Shown here: one piece after another, positions 34,089-45,544 of the stretch
Layout: each line of letters begins with the position of its first letter
Position numbering within the stretch: the stretch's first letter is position 1
Source: Orientallactaga sibirica
Taxonomy: Eukaryota > Chordata > Mammalia > Rodentia > Dipodidae
NCBI GenBank assembly: GCA_036365145.1
Contig: JAEOAD010000004.1
Coordinates: 49,258,001 to 49,322,000, forward strand
DNA length: 64,000 nucleotides
Direction: 5' to 3'
Notes under the pieces: model-generated
What the model was told of the DNA's origin: nothing
Seen by the model: only the letters and a program-made list of their open reading frames with translations
Databases searched by the model: none
Program-made: the position numbers and the translations under genes

Positions 34089-35814
34089 GGGGATGCTACG
34101 GTTGTGACGTGAGTTGAGGAGTTGACTGGGAGGAAAATGAACTCCAAGTAGCTCACTAGAAACCTGCACATTTACTCGTAGGTTAAATTTAGGTAAACAT
34201 GAGGCAGATCTCTCTCTTTCTCTTTTTTCTCTCTCTTCTCCTCTTCCATTTTTTTTTTTTTGAATGAGCCTGCTGTCTATGTCACATAGTAAAACATTTA
34301 CTTTTCACTGTTTTTTTTTTTTAACCACTTGATTTCACCTGGGATTTTTCTAGTTAGTAATTGCTTTTCAAGAGTGAAATTGTTGGTAAATATTTCCAGT
34401 TTCCAGTGCTGTCCAACCTCCATGCCTCACTGTACTCTTACTGCTATTGCGATCAGAACTTTGAGAAGTATTCATCAGTACCACTGCCACAACCTGAATG
34501 CCAGTTCCACAAAGGGCTTTGCTATAGAGGTGAGAACTGTCTGACCTCAGCTGGTGCATTCTCCTCTGTATAGCATTTCCCATCCCTGGCACCTGCTTTG
34601 CTCTCCTTTACTTTCTTCTTCTTTATTTCTTTTCAGTTCTCTCTGAAACCCATTTCAGCTCTGCCTGTGCCCTCTTACAGCACCAAAGCCTTCCTGAACT
34701 CAGTCAGGCACCTGTTTGTTATCACTCATGGCTATAATTGTAGGTCTTTGAAATGGATGTTGTTTGCTTGTCTCCCATTCGGGACCTTGAACATTTTGCT
34801 TACACATGGCCCACTTTCATCCTAAGGGCTACACACAATGTCCTGTCCCCCCTAGCAGGCCCAGCAGTGCCCTTTTCTCCAAACCTAACATGCTTTTACT
34901 GACTGTGGGTTAAACTCGGGTGATTTATTGAACCTCATCTCTAATATGTCTTTGATTCTTTTATACTCTTTGAGAACCTTCTGTATCCTTAAATGAAAAG
35001 CACTTGGCAGGTAGTTAACCTTATCTTTCTTTGCCAAAGTTCTATTTCATGCTAGTATCAAGGAAACCAACTCCTAAACTGTCTGCTACTTCACTGAAAC
35101 CATCCATATGTGACAATCTATCCTTACAAATTGTACATTCATTGATCCCTAGTGTTAAAAAGGCTTTAAAAGTAACTTAATGGTACATAGTGATTTGAGA
35201 CTTGCATAACATAACATCATATCATGATGTGAAGCATGTATGTAGATAGGCATATATGCATATCTACATAATATGTAGATATATGAGATATGGTGTGTGT
35301 ATGGCACATAGCATAAGTCTAGTAAGGTTATGTCTAAGTGGTAGACCTTTGGATATTTTTAGTCTTTTTTTCTTACATTTTCCCCCAAATTTTCTACAGT
35401 AAGTAGCACTAGCTTATAGAAAACCATTCACAATTGCTTTTACCATTTGAAAAGGCAATATTTTCAGCCTAGAATTTTATATCAATCCTCAATCCAATTA
35501 CTTATCAATGAAAGGATAGAATAAAGGCGTACTTAGATATGAAGCTATTAAAAGTTTCCATTCAGTTTGTTTTATCTAAAAAGTTCATCGAGAACACACT
35601 GATAAAGCAGCTACAAGGTGCAGCAAACAGAACAACCAAACCAAAAAGTAGGTAAAGAAATTTCTAGCATAAGGGACACGTGGCAGTCATGAAAAGCAGT
35701 TACCTCAGAGGAACAGAAGCTGAGAGAGGGAGTAAGCTGGACTTGGAAGAAATAATTAAGGAGAAATGAGCTCTAATATGCCTCCAAATGTCAAATTCTA
35801 TGGGGTGTGCTATC
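34089..35814. other. unassigned DNA
   Basis: About 1.7 kb with no convincing gene or repeat. It contains T tracts at 34250-34261 and 34311-34322, and an ATATGTAGATATATGAGATA-type TA-rich stretch near 35270. Overlapping open frames at 34329-34592 on both strands are short and unrecognised. Confidence 0.45.
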
Positions 35815-35930
35815 ATCCAGCCCATATTTACTAAGGAACGATTTTGTGTCATTGCAATGCTAAGTGCTTGGGATACAATGGTGGGTCAAAAATATCCTCC
35901 CTTTTTATGGAACATAAGAAATAAAGAAAA
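35815..35930 (+). mobile_element. L2 LINE fragment
   Basis: ATGCTAAGTGCTTGGGATAC followed by AATGGTGGGTCAAAAATATCCTCC resembles the L2 segment around its GGGATACA motif. Short and diverged. Confidence 0.5.
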
Positions 35931-35934
35931 TAAA

Positions 35935-36120
35935 AGCTATTACCTGCTTTAATTTTCTCTGCAGCCCCATTTTATAAACCAGATATTCTTCCTATGTTAT
36001 AAAGAGAAAGTCAACTTCACAGGGTTTATAAACCTTGCCCAGGGGTTCCAATTAGCAAGTGCCAGAACTGACTGGAATTCAAACATGGAGTTAAAGCTCA
36101 CACTTTCTTTGCTTCTGTTC
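35935..36120 (-). mobile_element. MIR SINE, antisense
   Basis: CATTTTATAAACCAGATATT, CCTTGCCCAGGGGTTCCAAT, TAGCAAGTGCCAGAACTGAC and TGGAATTCAAACATGGAG follow the MIR core and tRNA-like region in antisense order. Confidence 0.7.
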
Positions 36121-36784
36121 AAAGAAAAATTTTCTTTGCTAAGAAATCTGCTTTCATAGAATTTTATACTTAGCAAAAAATGAAGAGGAAAATAATGTTG
36201 AAGTCCCTCTTGGCTGGCCATCTTGTGGATAATGCTTTGGGGTAGATGTGCATCTGATGGCCTGAGACCATGAACTCCTGTCCAGAGGGATGCTCAGCAG
36301 ATGAGGCTTCGACACACTTTCCTGAATTACTGTCACACAACCCAAAATGTCTGCTCAGCATACCTGCAAATTGAAAATAAACTTTTAAACTATTGTCAGT
36401 GATGTAGCTCAAAGACTTTATGTGCTGAAGTGTCTTTAAAGTTGTTTTTCATTACAGCATGTCATTTTTCAATGGGCAGAATTTATTTTCTCCTGTAAAG
36501 TGTGTTCAGTGAGGGGAAAATGGAGCTTGAAAGGATGATGTAGGTCTGATATTATAGTGCCAGGTGTGGAATGTGTCCCTTTCTTCAAAGCTAGGGATCC
36601 TTGACTTTCTTCCTTCCCTCACCTCACTAGAATCCTTCCAGTCTGCCACTCACAGACAAGCTGCTTCCAAGTGCTTAAGCTCTGCTTACTGTCAAGAGCC
36701 CTGTGCCGGGTCTGGGCAGGTGTCTGCCCTGTCCACCACTTCCCTGATGTCATGATTGACATAAACTGAACCAACCTTGGGCTC
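36121..36784. other. unassigned DNA
   Basis: No gene or repeat recognised. Open frames at 36154-36412 (minus) and 36564-36755 (plus) are unrecognised. Confidence 0.45.
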
Positions 36785-36970
36785 CATTAACACAGTGGCT
36801 TCAATCTTTGATTCTGAGACCAGTTCCTCTTAGATTCAAATCCTAGCTCCATCTCTAACCATGTCTGCAGACAAACTACTTAGTTTCTCTGTGGCTTGGT
36901 GTTTTGTAAAGAAGGAAAGGTAGTAATAGCCCCCTCTTTGTAGGATTTCATGAAAACACTGACAAAAGGA
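36785..36970 (+). mobile_element. MIR SINE, sense
   Basis: GATTCTGAGACCAGTTCCTC, TTAGATTCAAATCCTAGCTC, CAAACTACTTAGTTTCTCTG and TAGTAATAGCCCCCTCTTTG follow the MIR consensus from head to core. Confidence 0.75.
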
Positions 36971-38967
36971 GTGGGTGATACTGGCCTCTAAGGAATGGTT
37001 TCATCGCCAATGTTCCTTTTACTATGCCTTCCTATGATCCACACAAATTGCCCTAGGATATCAAATAAGATTCACAAAGATCTATATGTCATTGACCCTG
37101 ATTTGAACAGCTATCAGTTTTCACCACAAATCTGTTGTCCCTCATCAGGTACTGTGTCCCCTTAGGAAACAGGCACTCAGATCCTGAACACCTATTAGGG
37201 TCCCTCTCCTGACTCACATCAGAGCCTTGGAGTTGGAGCTCCTTCATGGAGGATAGCCAGAACCTTTCTCTCTCAGAAGGTGTTTCCCCAGCTCCAGCTA
37301 TTTCCACATAATTTCTGCTCACTTGGAAAACGTGGTTCACAGATTCTGAACTGCATCTGCATCTGAATGGTAACTTTCTTAGTGTTTTCCATTAAAAAAT
37401 TGGAAATGGTAAAAACTGGGATTTCAAAAAGAAATATGCATTCTCTCAAACTCGGGAAATGCAGCCAAGAGTCTTCACTAGATGCATGGGCTATCCTGGC
37501 TTCCATGTTGAACACAATGCTCTGCTGGCTGCCAAGTTGCTGCATAATTCCAATGTGAGAACATGTACCTGTGGTCAGTCAAGAATTAAGACAAGCTGCT
37601 TGTCCGGGCGATTACTAACCTTCCCAATTCTCAAAGCTAAAGCCAAGCAAACCTGTGAAGGAAAAGCAGACCTTCCCATTCCCTCCAGCTTGTGGCCTCT
37701 GCAGGATTTGTTGTAAGCCCAATTGCTACCTCCCTCCATCTTTCCTTTTCTCCATTCTTCCCCTCATTTTATACTCTCTTAAGAATTATGCTCCTATCTG
37801 TAGCTTCAAGAGTCATCTCAATGTGTAGATTTGGGAGGTGGTAGTTTCTGCATTCTCTTTCTTCCTCTCAGGGCACAGAAATACTCATTTGTTGATTAAC
37901 TCCTTCTCCAAGCAGGGGGAATCATGAGAGTGAGCACAGCTTCAGTTTGCTTCTTCCTTTCTCCTCGCTGGAACAGGAAAGACCCAGACTCAGTCAGTCA
38001 CAAGAAGAGGCGGAGGCACCCTGCTCTCTGTGCAGCTGGCTGGCTGTGCAAGGGCCTGCTGCACCCAAGTAGACCTGCCCACCATCTGGTTTGTATTGTT
38101 GGCTTGTCCTGGACTTCCACTCTCCTCACCATGGCTGGTGTGACTAGGGTGGACCACTCCGCATGAAACACACTGATTCAGTCTCTCTTTCCCCCGTCTT
38201 CCTTCTCGCTCCCTCTCTTTTGTTCTATCACATGGTGACTGACCGGCACAACTTGTCTCTTCTTACTAGTTGGATATTCATATAAATGTACTTTTTACTG
38301 CTGCCTCATGCTCTCACTCTGTATATGGCATATTTTGTATGATCTGTATAGCTGTATTTTGTATGATGCCCACTGGGATTTCTAAGCTTAGGAAAATAAG
38401 GTTGTAGGTGGAGTTTTGTCATTTTTACCTGCTAGCACCCATTCACTCTTCTCTTGCAACTGAAGACTCAGTTTATTTCTAGGAAATTATCTTCTTCCTT
38501 ACCCACAATCCACATTCTTTGAGTATTCATGAAGCGTGGGACTCAGGCCCTGCCTCAGTGCTCATTACAGGGACAGAAATTAATGAGAATTTTTCTGGCC
38601 TTTTAGGCAAGTATACTTTCCCAGTGAACTTCACCTGGGGAGATGTGATGCTGGATTCTGGCAGCCATCTTGCTGGCACAATGGGGACATTCTGAGAACA
38701 GAGCCAATGCACAGAGCTGAGCTGAGCTATGGATGGAAAGATACTTGGTCTTATGACCTTGAGCTACCACATAGGAGAAACTCTGAAGTCAGGCCACCCT
38801 AAAACTTTTATTGGGTTATAACCCAATAAAACTCTTCTTTTCTTAAACCAATTTGAGTAAAATTATCTGCTACTAAAGTGGAAAAAAAGATAAAAGGAGA
38901 TGGTAGTACAGATCCAATTTGAAGCTTCAGGTTTTAGTTTCATACTGTTAATCAAAAACAGTCCTCT
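36971..38967. other. unassigned DNA
   Basis: About 2 kb with no recognised repeat or gene. It includes a moderately GC-rich part (37900-38170) with an 80-codon open frame (37924-38166) unlike any protein I know, and a perfect palindrome at 38806-38831. Confidence 0.45.
38806..38831. other. perfect 26-bp palindrome
   Basis: The half-site TTTTATTGGGTTA is followed immediately by its reverse complement TAACCCAATAAAA, with no spacer. The right arm contains AATAAA, so it may lie at the polyadenylation end of an unrecognised LTR or transcript, but no element could be assigned. Confidence 0.85.
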
Positions 38968-39095
38968 GGAGGGCAAGTATGGTGGACATGCCTGTAATCC
39001 CAGTATTGGGAGACTATGACAGGAAGGAAGTTCATGAGTTCAAGACCAGCCTGGAGTACATAGTAAGACCTTGGGTCAATAAATAAATAAAGTGT
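38968..39095 (+). mobile_element. B1-like SINE, diverged
   Basis: GGCAAGTATGGTGGACATGC, CTGTAATCCCAGTATTGGGA, TTCAAGACCAGCCTGGAGTA and CATAGTAAGACCTTGGGTCA follow the classic B1 order, with an AATAAATAAATAAAG tail. It is more diverged than the other B1 copies and differs in its diagnostic positions. Confidence 0.75.
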
Positions 39096-39226
39096 GTTTT
39101 GACTTATTTAGCTAATTTTCCTTGTGATAACTATCTTTCCCAAGAATCTACCAATAGGGGCAAGGTTTAAATAATTTGTTGGGGTGCTGTGAAGAATTGT
39201 ATTGTGAGATTTCCTTGAAGGCTTTG

Positions 39227-39410
39227 AAGAGGCTTGCAAAGCCTGATGGCTGGGGTTCAAGTCCCCAGAATCCACATAAAGATAGACACAGAAAGTGGAG
39301 TAAGTGGCCGGTATTCTCATATTTGTCTATATCAGCAAGAGACCCTCGTTCATTCTTTCCCCCCCCTCTTTCTCTCTCTTTCTCACTCTCTCTCTCTCTT
39401 ACTCTCTCTG

Positions 39411-39446
<36 letters not shown>

Positions 39447-39449
39447 ACG
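39227..39449 (+). mobile_element. tRNA-derived SINE relic ending in (TC)n(CA)n
   Basis: CTTGCAAAGCCTGATGGCTG and GGTTCAAGTCCCCAGAATCC match the B-box half of the SINE, and the body is badly decayed. It ends in a long pyrimidine tract (39357-39420) and a (CA)n run of about 28 bases (39421-39449). Confidence 0.6.
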
Positions 39450-39469
39450 CAAATAAGTAGAAGTAAATA

Positions 39470-40095
39470 CAAAATAATAAAAGCTACAAAAAACTAACTG
39501 TTGCAGATTATTTATTAAAAAACTGACTATTTTGTAATAGCTTAAAACAAAATATTTTATGATCTTATTTATAAGCTCTTTATTATAAGTTATTTATTTC
39601 ACTCTTCAACTTCTTGATAAAAATGATGACACAATGTCAACACTACCCTATTTCTACACAGATTCTATTAATGTTAGACCACGTATGTCGTTGGTGGGCC
39701 TATCACTGGCTGAAATGTTATATGGAACATTGTTTCTTCTGTGTTTGTTCTTCCTACTTTTCTCTCTCCTCTAATTTTTACATTCTATTTTTCTCTTTCA
39801 GGGACTCCCATTATATGGGAGAACATATGTTACAATACCTCCCACAAGTTTCTGAGGACCACTTTTATGTCTTTCTTTCTTTCTTTTTTTTTTTTTTAGA
39901 TTGGATAATTTCTACTAGCTCATTCTAACATTCACTGTTTATTTGGCCTTCTCACATCTCTTAAGTTAATCTATTGATTTTTTTCTGTTTCTCAACTCTA
40001 TAATTTTAACTTTATGCTTCCTTGTTTTCCTGCTCACAAGTCACCCTCCTCATACTTCTCTTTGATTTCTTAAAAATATTATTTCTATTTTCTTT
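39470..40095. other. unassigned AT-rich DNA
   Basis: No gene or repeat recognised. It contains a T tract near 39886. Confidence 0.5.
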
Positions 40096-40137
40096 GTATT
40101 TTTATTTTATTTGAGAGATAGAGAGAGAGAGGCAGGT

Positions 40138-40173
<36 letters not shown>

Positions 40174-40322
40174 CATGTCAGGGCCCCTAGCCACTGAAAA
40201 AGAACTTCAGATGCATGTGCCATTTTGTGCGTCTGGCTTATGTGGGTCCTGGGGATTCATACCTGAGTATGTAGGCTTAGTAGGCAAGCACCTTAATGAC
40301 TAAGAAGTCTCTCCATCTCCAT
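40096..40322 (-). mobile_element. tRNA-derived SINE, short form, antisense
   Basis: TTTTTATTTTATTTGAGAGA, a (GA)n tract of about 40 bases, GGCATGTCAGGGCCCCTAGC and the head GGCAAGCACCTTAATGAC define a moderately diverged copy. Confidence 0.85.
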
Positions 40323-40345
40323 CCTATTAAACATTATTTTTGCAA

Positions 40346-40491
40346 TTTTTTTTTGAGGTAAGATCTCACTCTAGCTCAGGCTGCCCTGGAATTCACTATG
40401 TAGTCTCAGGATGGCCTCGAACTCACAGAAATCCTCCTACCTCTGCCTCCTGAGTGCTGGGATTAAAGGCATGTGCTACAACACTCAGCTT
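40346..40491 (-). mobile_element. B1 SINE
   Basis: TTTTGAGGTAAGATCTCACT, CAGGCTGCCCTGGAATTCAC, CCTCCTGAGTGCTGGGATTA and AAGGCATGTGCTACAACACT form a complete antisense B1. Confidence 0.92.
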
Positions 40492-41179
40492 CAATTCATT
40501 TCTTATATTTATAACTGATGCTTCAAAATTTATCCACTAAATCTCTGTTGAAAGCATTTTCTTGATTTTAGGAAGAAATCATCTCCCCACGACACAAGGA
40601 CATTATAGACAATACTTTATAGCAATTCTGGGTTCTGATTATTTTCCCTTACCAGTTATTAATGGTAAGTTTTTATTTGCTTTTATAATTGAGCATAATA
40701 GGTTTAGTCTCTAACTCTTCTCTGTGATTCATGGCTACTGATGGATGTCTCTGCTCAATTATTTATATTCTTATTTTAATCTTTTTAGCCAAGATCCTTA
40801 GAGTGCACATCTGCTTCTGTGGAGCTTAGTAGACCATTCACGGTCTGCCAGAGGTTTTATTGTAACACCCAGAGCCTGTGTGCACAGCTCTCTGCTGTGG
40901 AATCTGTATTTGGAGGAGAGGGGTACGCTCAAATAGCAGGCAGCTGTCAAGTCCACTTAATATTTGCTCTTTCCTTGGCTCTCTTAGATCTACCATATGA
41001 CACAGATCTTTCTAGCTAGCCAGAAAAGGGTGGCAAGTGTGTGGAGAACTTATATAGCATCTTCTTTGGCTTTCTCATTTCCAAGACATTTCTGTTCTAG
41101 GTTGCTGTCCAGGTGGCACTATTCTCCCCAACTGAGGCTGCATCTTCAGTGAGCCAAGGTGCTGATACCCAGCACCTAG
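40492..41179. other. unassigned DNA
   Basis: No gene or repeat recognised. The 66-codon open frame at 40819-41019 is unrecognised. Confidence 0.45.
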
Positions 41180-41395
41180 TGGGCATGTGTATGTGTGCAT
41201 GGTATATGTGCATGTACATATTGTTGCATGTGTGTGCTCACACAGAGGCCAGAGGTTGACATAGGGGGTCTCGATCATTTCTCCACCTGAGGAAGGGTAT
41301 CTCTCTTGAATCCAGCTCTTACCAATTCAGCTAGTCTAGCTAGCCAGCTTGCCCTTGGCATCTTTTGTCTCTGCCTCCAGGGGTTTCCACTATCT
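41180..41395 (-). mobile_element. B4-like SINE, partial, antisense
   Basis: A TG-rich start, CACAGAGGCCAGAGGTTGAC, CCAATTCAGCTAGTCTAGCT and TGTCTCTGCCTCCAGGGG match the tail and middle of an antisense B4. The ID-like head is missing. Confidence 0.6.
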
Positions 41396-41817
41396 ACTTA
41401 TCAAATCAAGCAAGCCTGTTCCAGTGATGAGACTCACTTCTCATGTCTAGACTCACCATGGCAAATTTATCCCACTAGATGAGCATGAGGAAAGAAGGAA
41501 TGAGAGCAACCCCTGTCAAGATTCCCACTGTTGTGACATAGAGTACTAGCAACATTTTATGAATAAACATCCCTCAGTTAGTTTGCTTTTAGTTAATTTC
41601 CAGAGCCTGAAAGATTTGTTTGTGGTCATTTTATCCATTCTCACTGTTTAGGGGAAAGATCACTAAGCTTCTCATTCCACCAGAGCCATTGTTTGGATGC
41701 TTTGAATTGCTAAATTATAGCTAGTTATGAATATATTCGTATTTTTATTTTCTCTGACAATTTTCAGTTGATAGAAAATGTCTGTTAGTCAAAACCACTC
41801 ATATGTTAAAAAAAAAA
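41396..41817. other. unassigned DNA
   Basis: No gene or repeat recognised. It ends in an A tract before the SINE pair. Confidence 0.5.
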
Positions 41818-41827
41818 AAAGGCTTTG

Positions 41828-42037
41828 AAGACTGAAGAGATGGCTTAGCAGTTAAGGCACTTGCCTGCAAAGCCTAAGAACCCAGGTTTGATTCTCCAGG
41901 TCCCACATAAGCCAGATGTACAAGATGGTGCATGTGTCTGGAGTTCGTTTGCAGTGGCTAGGGCCCTAGTGCGCCCATTCTTTCTCTCTCTCTCTTTTTC
42001 CATCTCTCTGTCTCTAATAAATAAATAAAAATCTTTT
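41828..42037 (+). mobile_element. tRNA-derived SINE, short form (first of a tandem pair)
   Basis: GACTGAAGAGATGGCTTAGC head, CTGGAGTTCGTTTGCAGTGG body, (TC)n and AATAAATAAATAAAAATC tail. It is preceded by AAAAAAGGCTTTG and followed by the related AAAAAAATGGTTTG. Confidence 0.9.
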
Positions 42038-42050
42038 AAAAAAATGGTTT

Positions 42051-42257
42051 GGGGCTGTAGAGATGACTCAGCAGTGAATGCTCTTACCTACAAAGCCTAA
42101 TGACCTGGGTTTGATTCACCAGTACTCACGTAAAGTCAGATGCATAAAGTGTTGCATGCACCTGGAATTCATTTGCAGTGGCTAGAAGCCCTGGCACACC
42201 CATTCTATCTGTCTTTCTCTCTGGTTTTTTTTTCTCTGCTTGCAAATAAATATTTTA
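42051..42257 (+). mobile_element. tRNA-derived SINE, short form (second of a tandem pair)
   Basis: GGGGCTGTAGAGATGACTCA head, CTGGAATTCATTTGCAGTGG body and a short T-rich tail, more diverged than its neighbour. AAAAAGGCTTTGG follows at 42257-42269, the same target word as before the first copy (41815-41827). Confidence 0.88.
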
Positions 42258-42339
42258 AAAAGGCTTTGGTCAATTCCTATAACCCACTCACTTATAATAT
42301 CTGCCACACTAAATTACAAGTTGCCTATTTAATTATCCT

Positions 42340-42425
42340 TAAACTCTACTGATATAAATTCCATTGTGACAGAGAATATTTCTCTTTTGTTCATCTACAT
42401 TCTTAGGGCTTAGCACAGTCTAATA
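42340..42425 (+). mobile_element. possible L2 LINE 3' end
   Basis: CATTCTTAGGGCTTAGCACA and the preceding TTCATCTACA resemble the L2 3' end. The match is short and uncertain. Confidence 0.4.
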
Positions 42426-42719
42426 TATTGGGAGGTGTTTTGTCTTATTTGTAAATAGATGCTAAGAAAAGTTTTGTCATTCTGTTCCTTGCTCCATGTG
42501 AGTCTGTGCTGGGGGAATAAGAGAGGGCATAGAAAACACAGAAAGCATGTTTACTGGGATTATACTTCTAAATAATTGGTCACCAGAGTCCTCTTTGGTT
42601 AGGCAAACATAGCTTTACTTTCAGAAAGAGTGAGCACTTACCTCACTAAAAATTGACTTGGTAAACCCTCCATTTACATTTGAAGGTTATTAGCATGTAG
42701 TTATTGTAGGCTGGGTAAT

Positions 42720-42815
42720 AGGGCCAGGAATTTTGATCCTGCCTCTCTGCTAGTAACTGGTTGAATATTTTCCTCTCTGGGTATCCATTTTTCACAGTAA
42801 AATAAGAAAAAATGG
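42720..42815 (+). mobile_element. MIR SINE fragment, sense
   Basis: TTGATCCTGCCTCTCTGCTA, GTAACTGGTTGAATATTTTC and CTCTGGGTATCCATTTTTCA follow the MIR core. Confidence 0.6.
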
Positions 42816-43458
42816 ACTATTTTATTAGTTTTTCAATCGTGATTTGGCAGGAGAGTGACCTATGAACGTTGCCCTGTTGTTTCAGAGTCCCCAGTGCCAA
42901 AATGTGGCCATCTGTATTTTGAAAAGCTCCAGTAGTGAGGATTTTGTAGTGAGAGGGCTCTGGCACGTGCATGGCATTTGAGAGTCACTGGCTAGGTATC
43001 TTAATAGCTCCTTTCAGTCCTGCGCTTCTTTTCTTCTTCCAGAAAAGAGTTTCTGTGAATTATGCACACAGGATCACCGCAAACTTCCATATGCAGAGTG
43101 AGTCGTTGATGATGCAACTTATTTGGGCAAAAGAAAAGACCATTTCTGGCTCATTTGTGTCATCCTATAAGACTTAGGCTACATGTGCTCCTAGGGTAAA
43201 GAACATCTGAAAAATGGAAGGCAATATGGGACCTTGCATCTTTTCTAGCTGATAATGAGTATGGGTAGTTCTACTAATTATCTCATACCTGAGGCTGTCA
43301 GTGTGTCCTGACCACTCTGTCTTTCCTGGACCTGCACATTAAGGTCTGCTCTGGTTTCTTTCCCTTCTTAAGCATTAGAAAAGCAGCACTTACCAGCATG
43401 AGCTTATTTTACAATAAACTGAAGAAGATATTGCATGTAAAAAGGGTACACCAAGTAT
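42816..43458. other. unassigned DNA
   Basis: No gene or repeat recognised. Confidence 0.5.
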
Positions 43459-43474
43459 TGCAAGCAAGCCTTTT

Positions 43475-43669
43475 AAAATTTTTTATTTATTTATTTATTA
43501 GAGACAGAGAGAGTGTGTGTGTGTGAGAATGGGCCTCTAGCCACTGCAAATGAACTCCAGATGCATGCGCCACCATGTGCACCTGGCTTACGTGGGACCT
43601 GGAGAATTGAACCAGGGTCCTTAGGCTTTGCAGGCATGCGCCTTAACCGCTAAGCCATCTCTCCAGCCC
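43475..43669 (-). mobile_element. tRNA-derived SINE, short form, young, perfect TSD
   Basis: Antisense copy with a (GTGT)n segment in its tail tract and a near-consensus body (CTTACGTGGGACCTGGAGAA). It is flanked by a perfect 16-base target duplication, TGCAAGCAAGCCTTTT, at 43459-43474 and 43670-43685. The intact duplication suggests a recent insertion. Confidence 0.95.
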
Positions 43670-43685
43670 TGCAAGCAAGCCTTTT

Positions 43686-44482
43686 GTCAATAAATCTCAC
43701 AGACTGTTTTCCTGGGAATAGAATTAAATAAACTTTAAGGAAAGTGTGGCAGAGAGATGTACAGACCACATAAATGTTCCTGTTCAAATAATGTAGGCAT
43801 TGGATTCCCCTTTGTGAGAAATAAAGACTCAGCAGGTCTCTAAAGGAGAAGCTCAGCCCAGCATGATGGTCTGAATGCTAGTGATTTCTGTGGTGCTGGA
43901 AGTGTTGCTTCCTCTGGATCTCTGGATGTCAAAGGCCGATCTTTGCTTAGGTGGGCTTCCACAAGGCAGGCCTAGAGGGGGCCAGCAGAATGGCTGCTCC
44001 AAAAACACCAGACAGACTCTCCATTCTCCAAGTATAACCACAGGCTATATTTCCCTGTTTAAAATTCCTCGGCGAACTTGGTGCTGCTATTTGGCAGGTA
44101 GCAATTTTATATTGAAGGCAAGAAAATATTAAATAATTTCAATATAAAATTTCCTAACCCTGGGATTCCCTGTCTTAGAGTGATGAACCACATTGTTTGT
44201 CAGAAATATCTGATAGTGGTAGACATTTTGATCAAATTTTAATAGGCACTCCAGCAGAAATGTAATATATCCACTAGAAGTACTGTAAACAGTGAAACAA
44301 CACATAAAACATTTATGTTTTTAATGAACTAGTATTTAAAATAACGGAAAATACAACTAACACATAACAATAGACAGAAAACAGTATTTGAAGAGAGTGT
44401 CCCAAATGACCAGGGAAATAGCAATAGGAGAAGCACGGTGAAGGCAATCAGTTGACGACTCCTCTTACCTGGCTTTTCATGT
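43686..44482. other. unassigned DNA
   Basis: No repeat recognised. The segment at 43860-44090 is slightly GC-richer and open on both strands over 60-85 codons, without recognisable homology. Confidence 0.45.
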
Positions 44483-44493
44483 TCTTGGTAGGT

Positions 44494-44744
44494 AGTTTTT
44501 CAATTTTATTTATTTTATTTATGAGAGAGAGGGAGAGAGAGAACTGGCATGCCAGGGAGCCTCTAGAGACTGCATTCGAACTCCAGACACATGCACCATA
44601 TGATGCGCATGTGCGACCTTGTGCGCATGCATCACCTTGTACATATGTGTCACCTTGTGCATCTGGCTTACATGGATTCGGGGGAGCCAAACTTGGGTCC
44701 TTAGGCTTCGTAGGCAAGGCCTTACCCTAAGTCATCTCTTCAGC
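44494..44744 (-). mobile_element. tRNA-derived SINE, extra-long internal repeat, with TSD
   Basis: Antisense copy with TSD TCTTGGTAGGT at 44483-44493 and 44747-44757. Between the body and the head it has about four tandem units of 16-20 bases (around CACCATATGATGC, GCGACCTTGTGCG, CACCTTGTACAT and CACCTTGTGCAT). Short-form copies have one and other long copies about three. Confidence 0.9.
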
Positions 44745-44920
44745 CCTCTTGGTAGGTTTATACTCATATTTATTTAGAATAGAAGTAATCTATTCTAGAA
44801 TGGTTACACAAAGCTACCATGACATGACACTTAAATCCTCTTGAGAAAAGACATTGCTTTAATAATCTTAGTCTGCAGAGCACAAGGATGGAGTTTTAAC
44901 ACACAATAAATAGCTGTAGG

Positions 44921-45195
44921 AGCTGAAGAGATAGTTCAGTTGGTAAAGGGCTTGCCTTGCAAGCATGAGGACCTGAATTTGGTCCCTAGTACCCACATAA
45001 AAATGTGTGTGGTGGCCTGCATTTGTAATCCCTGGATGGGAAGGAAGAGAAAGGAGGATCCCTTGGGCATGGTGGATAGCAAATCTAGAATCACTGGTGA
45101 AGTCCAGGCCAATGAGAGATGCAAAAACTGTGTATGATATTCATGAGAGTAACACTCAACTTTGTCTTCTGTTCTCGATATGCATGTGCACTCAC
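44921..45195 (+). mobile_element. B4-like SINE (ID-B1 chimera), sense
   Basis: The ID-like head GAGCTGAAGAGATAGTTCAG with GGGCTTGCCTTGCAAGCATG is followed by a B1-like part (GTGTGTGGTGGCCTGCATTT, GTAATCCCTGGATGGG) and a CACTCACACACACGACTCTG tail. Confidence 0.75.
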
Positions 45196-45477
45196 ACACA
45201 CGACTCTGCACATATATCTATGCCAATATAAACACATTTAAGAAAATATAAATACTCACTGAATGACATATTTATAATTCTTTCAGGGATTCATATTGTT
45301 TATCAGTTATGATATGAAAAAACAAATGAATTAATATGCTGTCAACAATCATTTTATAAAATAAGAGTAGAATACAGAATATAGAATAAGAGCCTCTGCC
45401 AATCTGCTTCTCCTTAAAAGCAATGGAACTTATGAAACCTTTTACTGCCAAAATTTGCATTCACATTCTTTTGTGTT

Positions 45478-45543
45478 TGCAGTGCTGAGGCTTGAACTCA
45501 GGGTGCTACACATGCTAAGCAAGCACTCCACCACTGAGCCCCA
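45478..45543 (-). mobile_element. ID-like SINE fragment, antisense
   Basis: GCAGTGCTGAGGCTTGAACT, CATGCTAAGCAAGCACTCCA and CCACTGAGCCCC are the antisense tRNA-Ala-like head of ID or B4. Confidence 0.6.
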
Positions 45544-45544
45544 A

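Noticed and set aside
37924..38166. 80-codon open frame with an arginine/lysine-rich patch
   Set aside because: There is no resemblance to a known protein, no repeat of the pattern and no sign of conservation available from one sequence.
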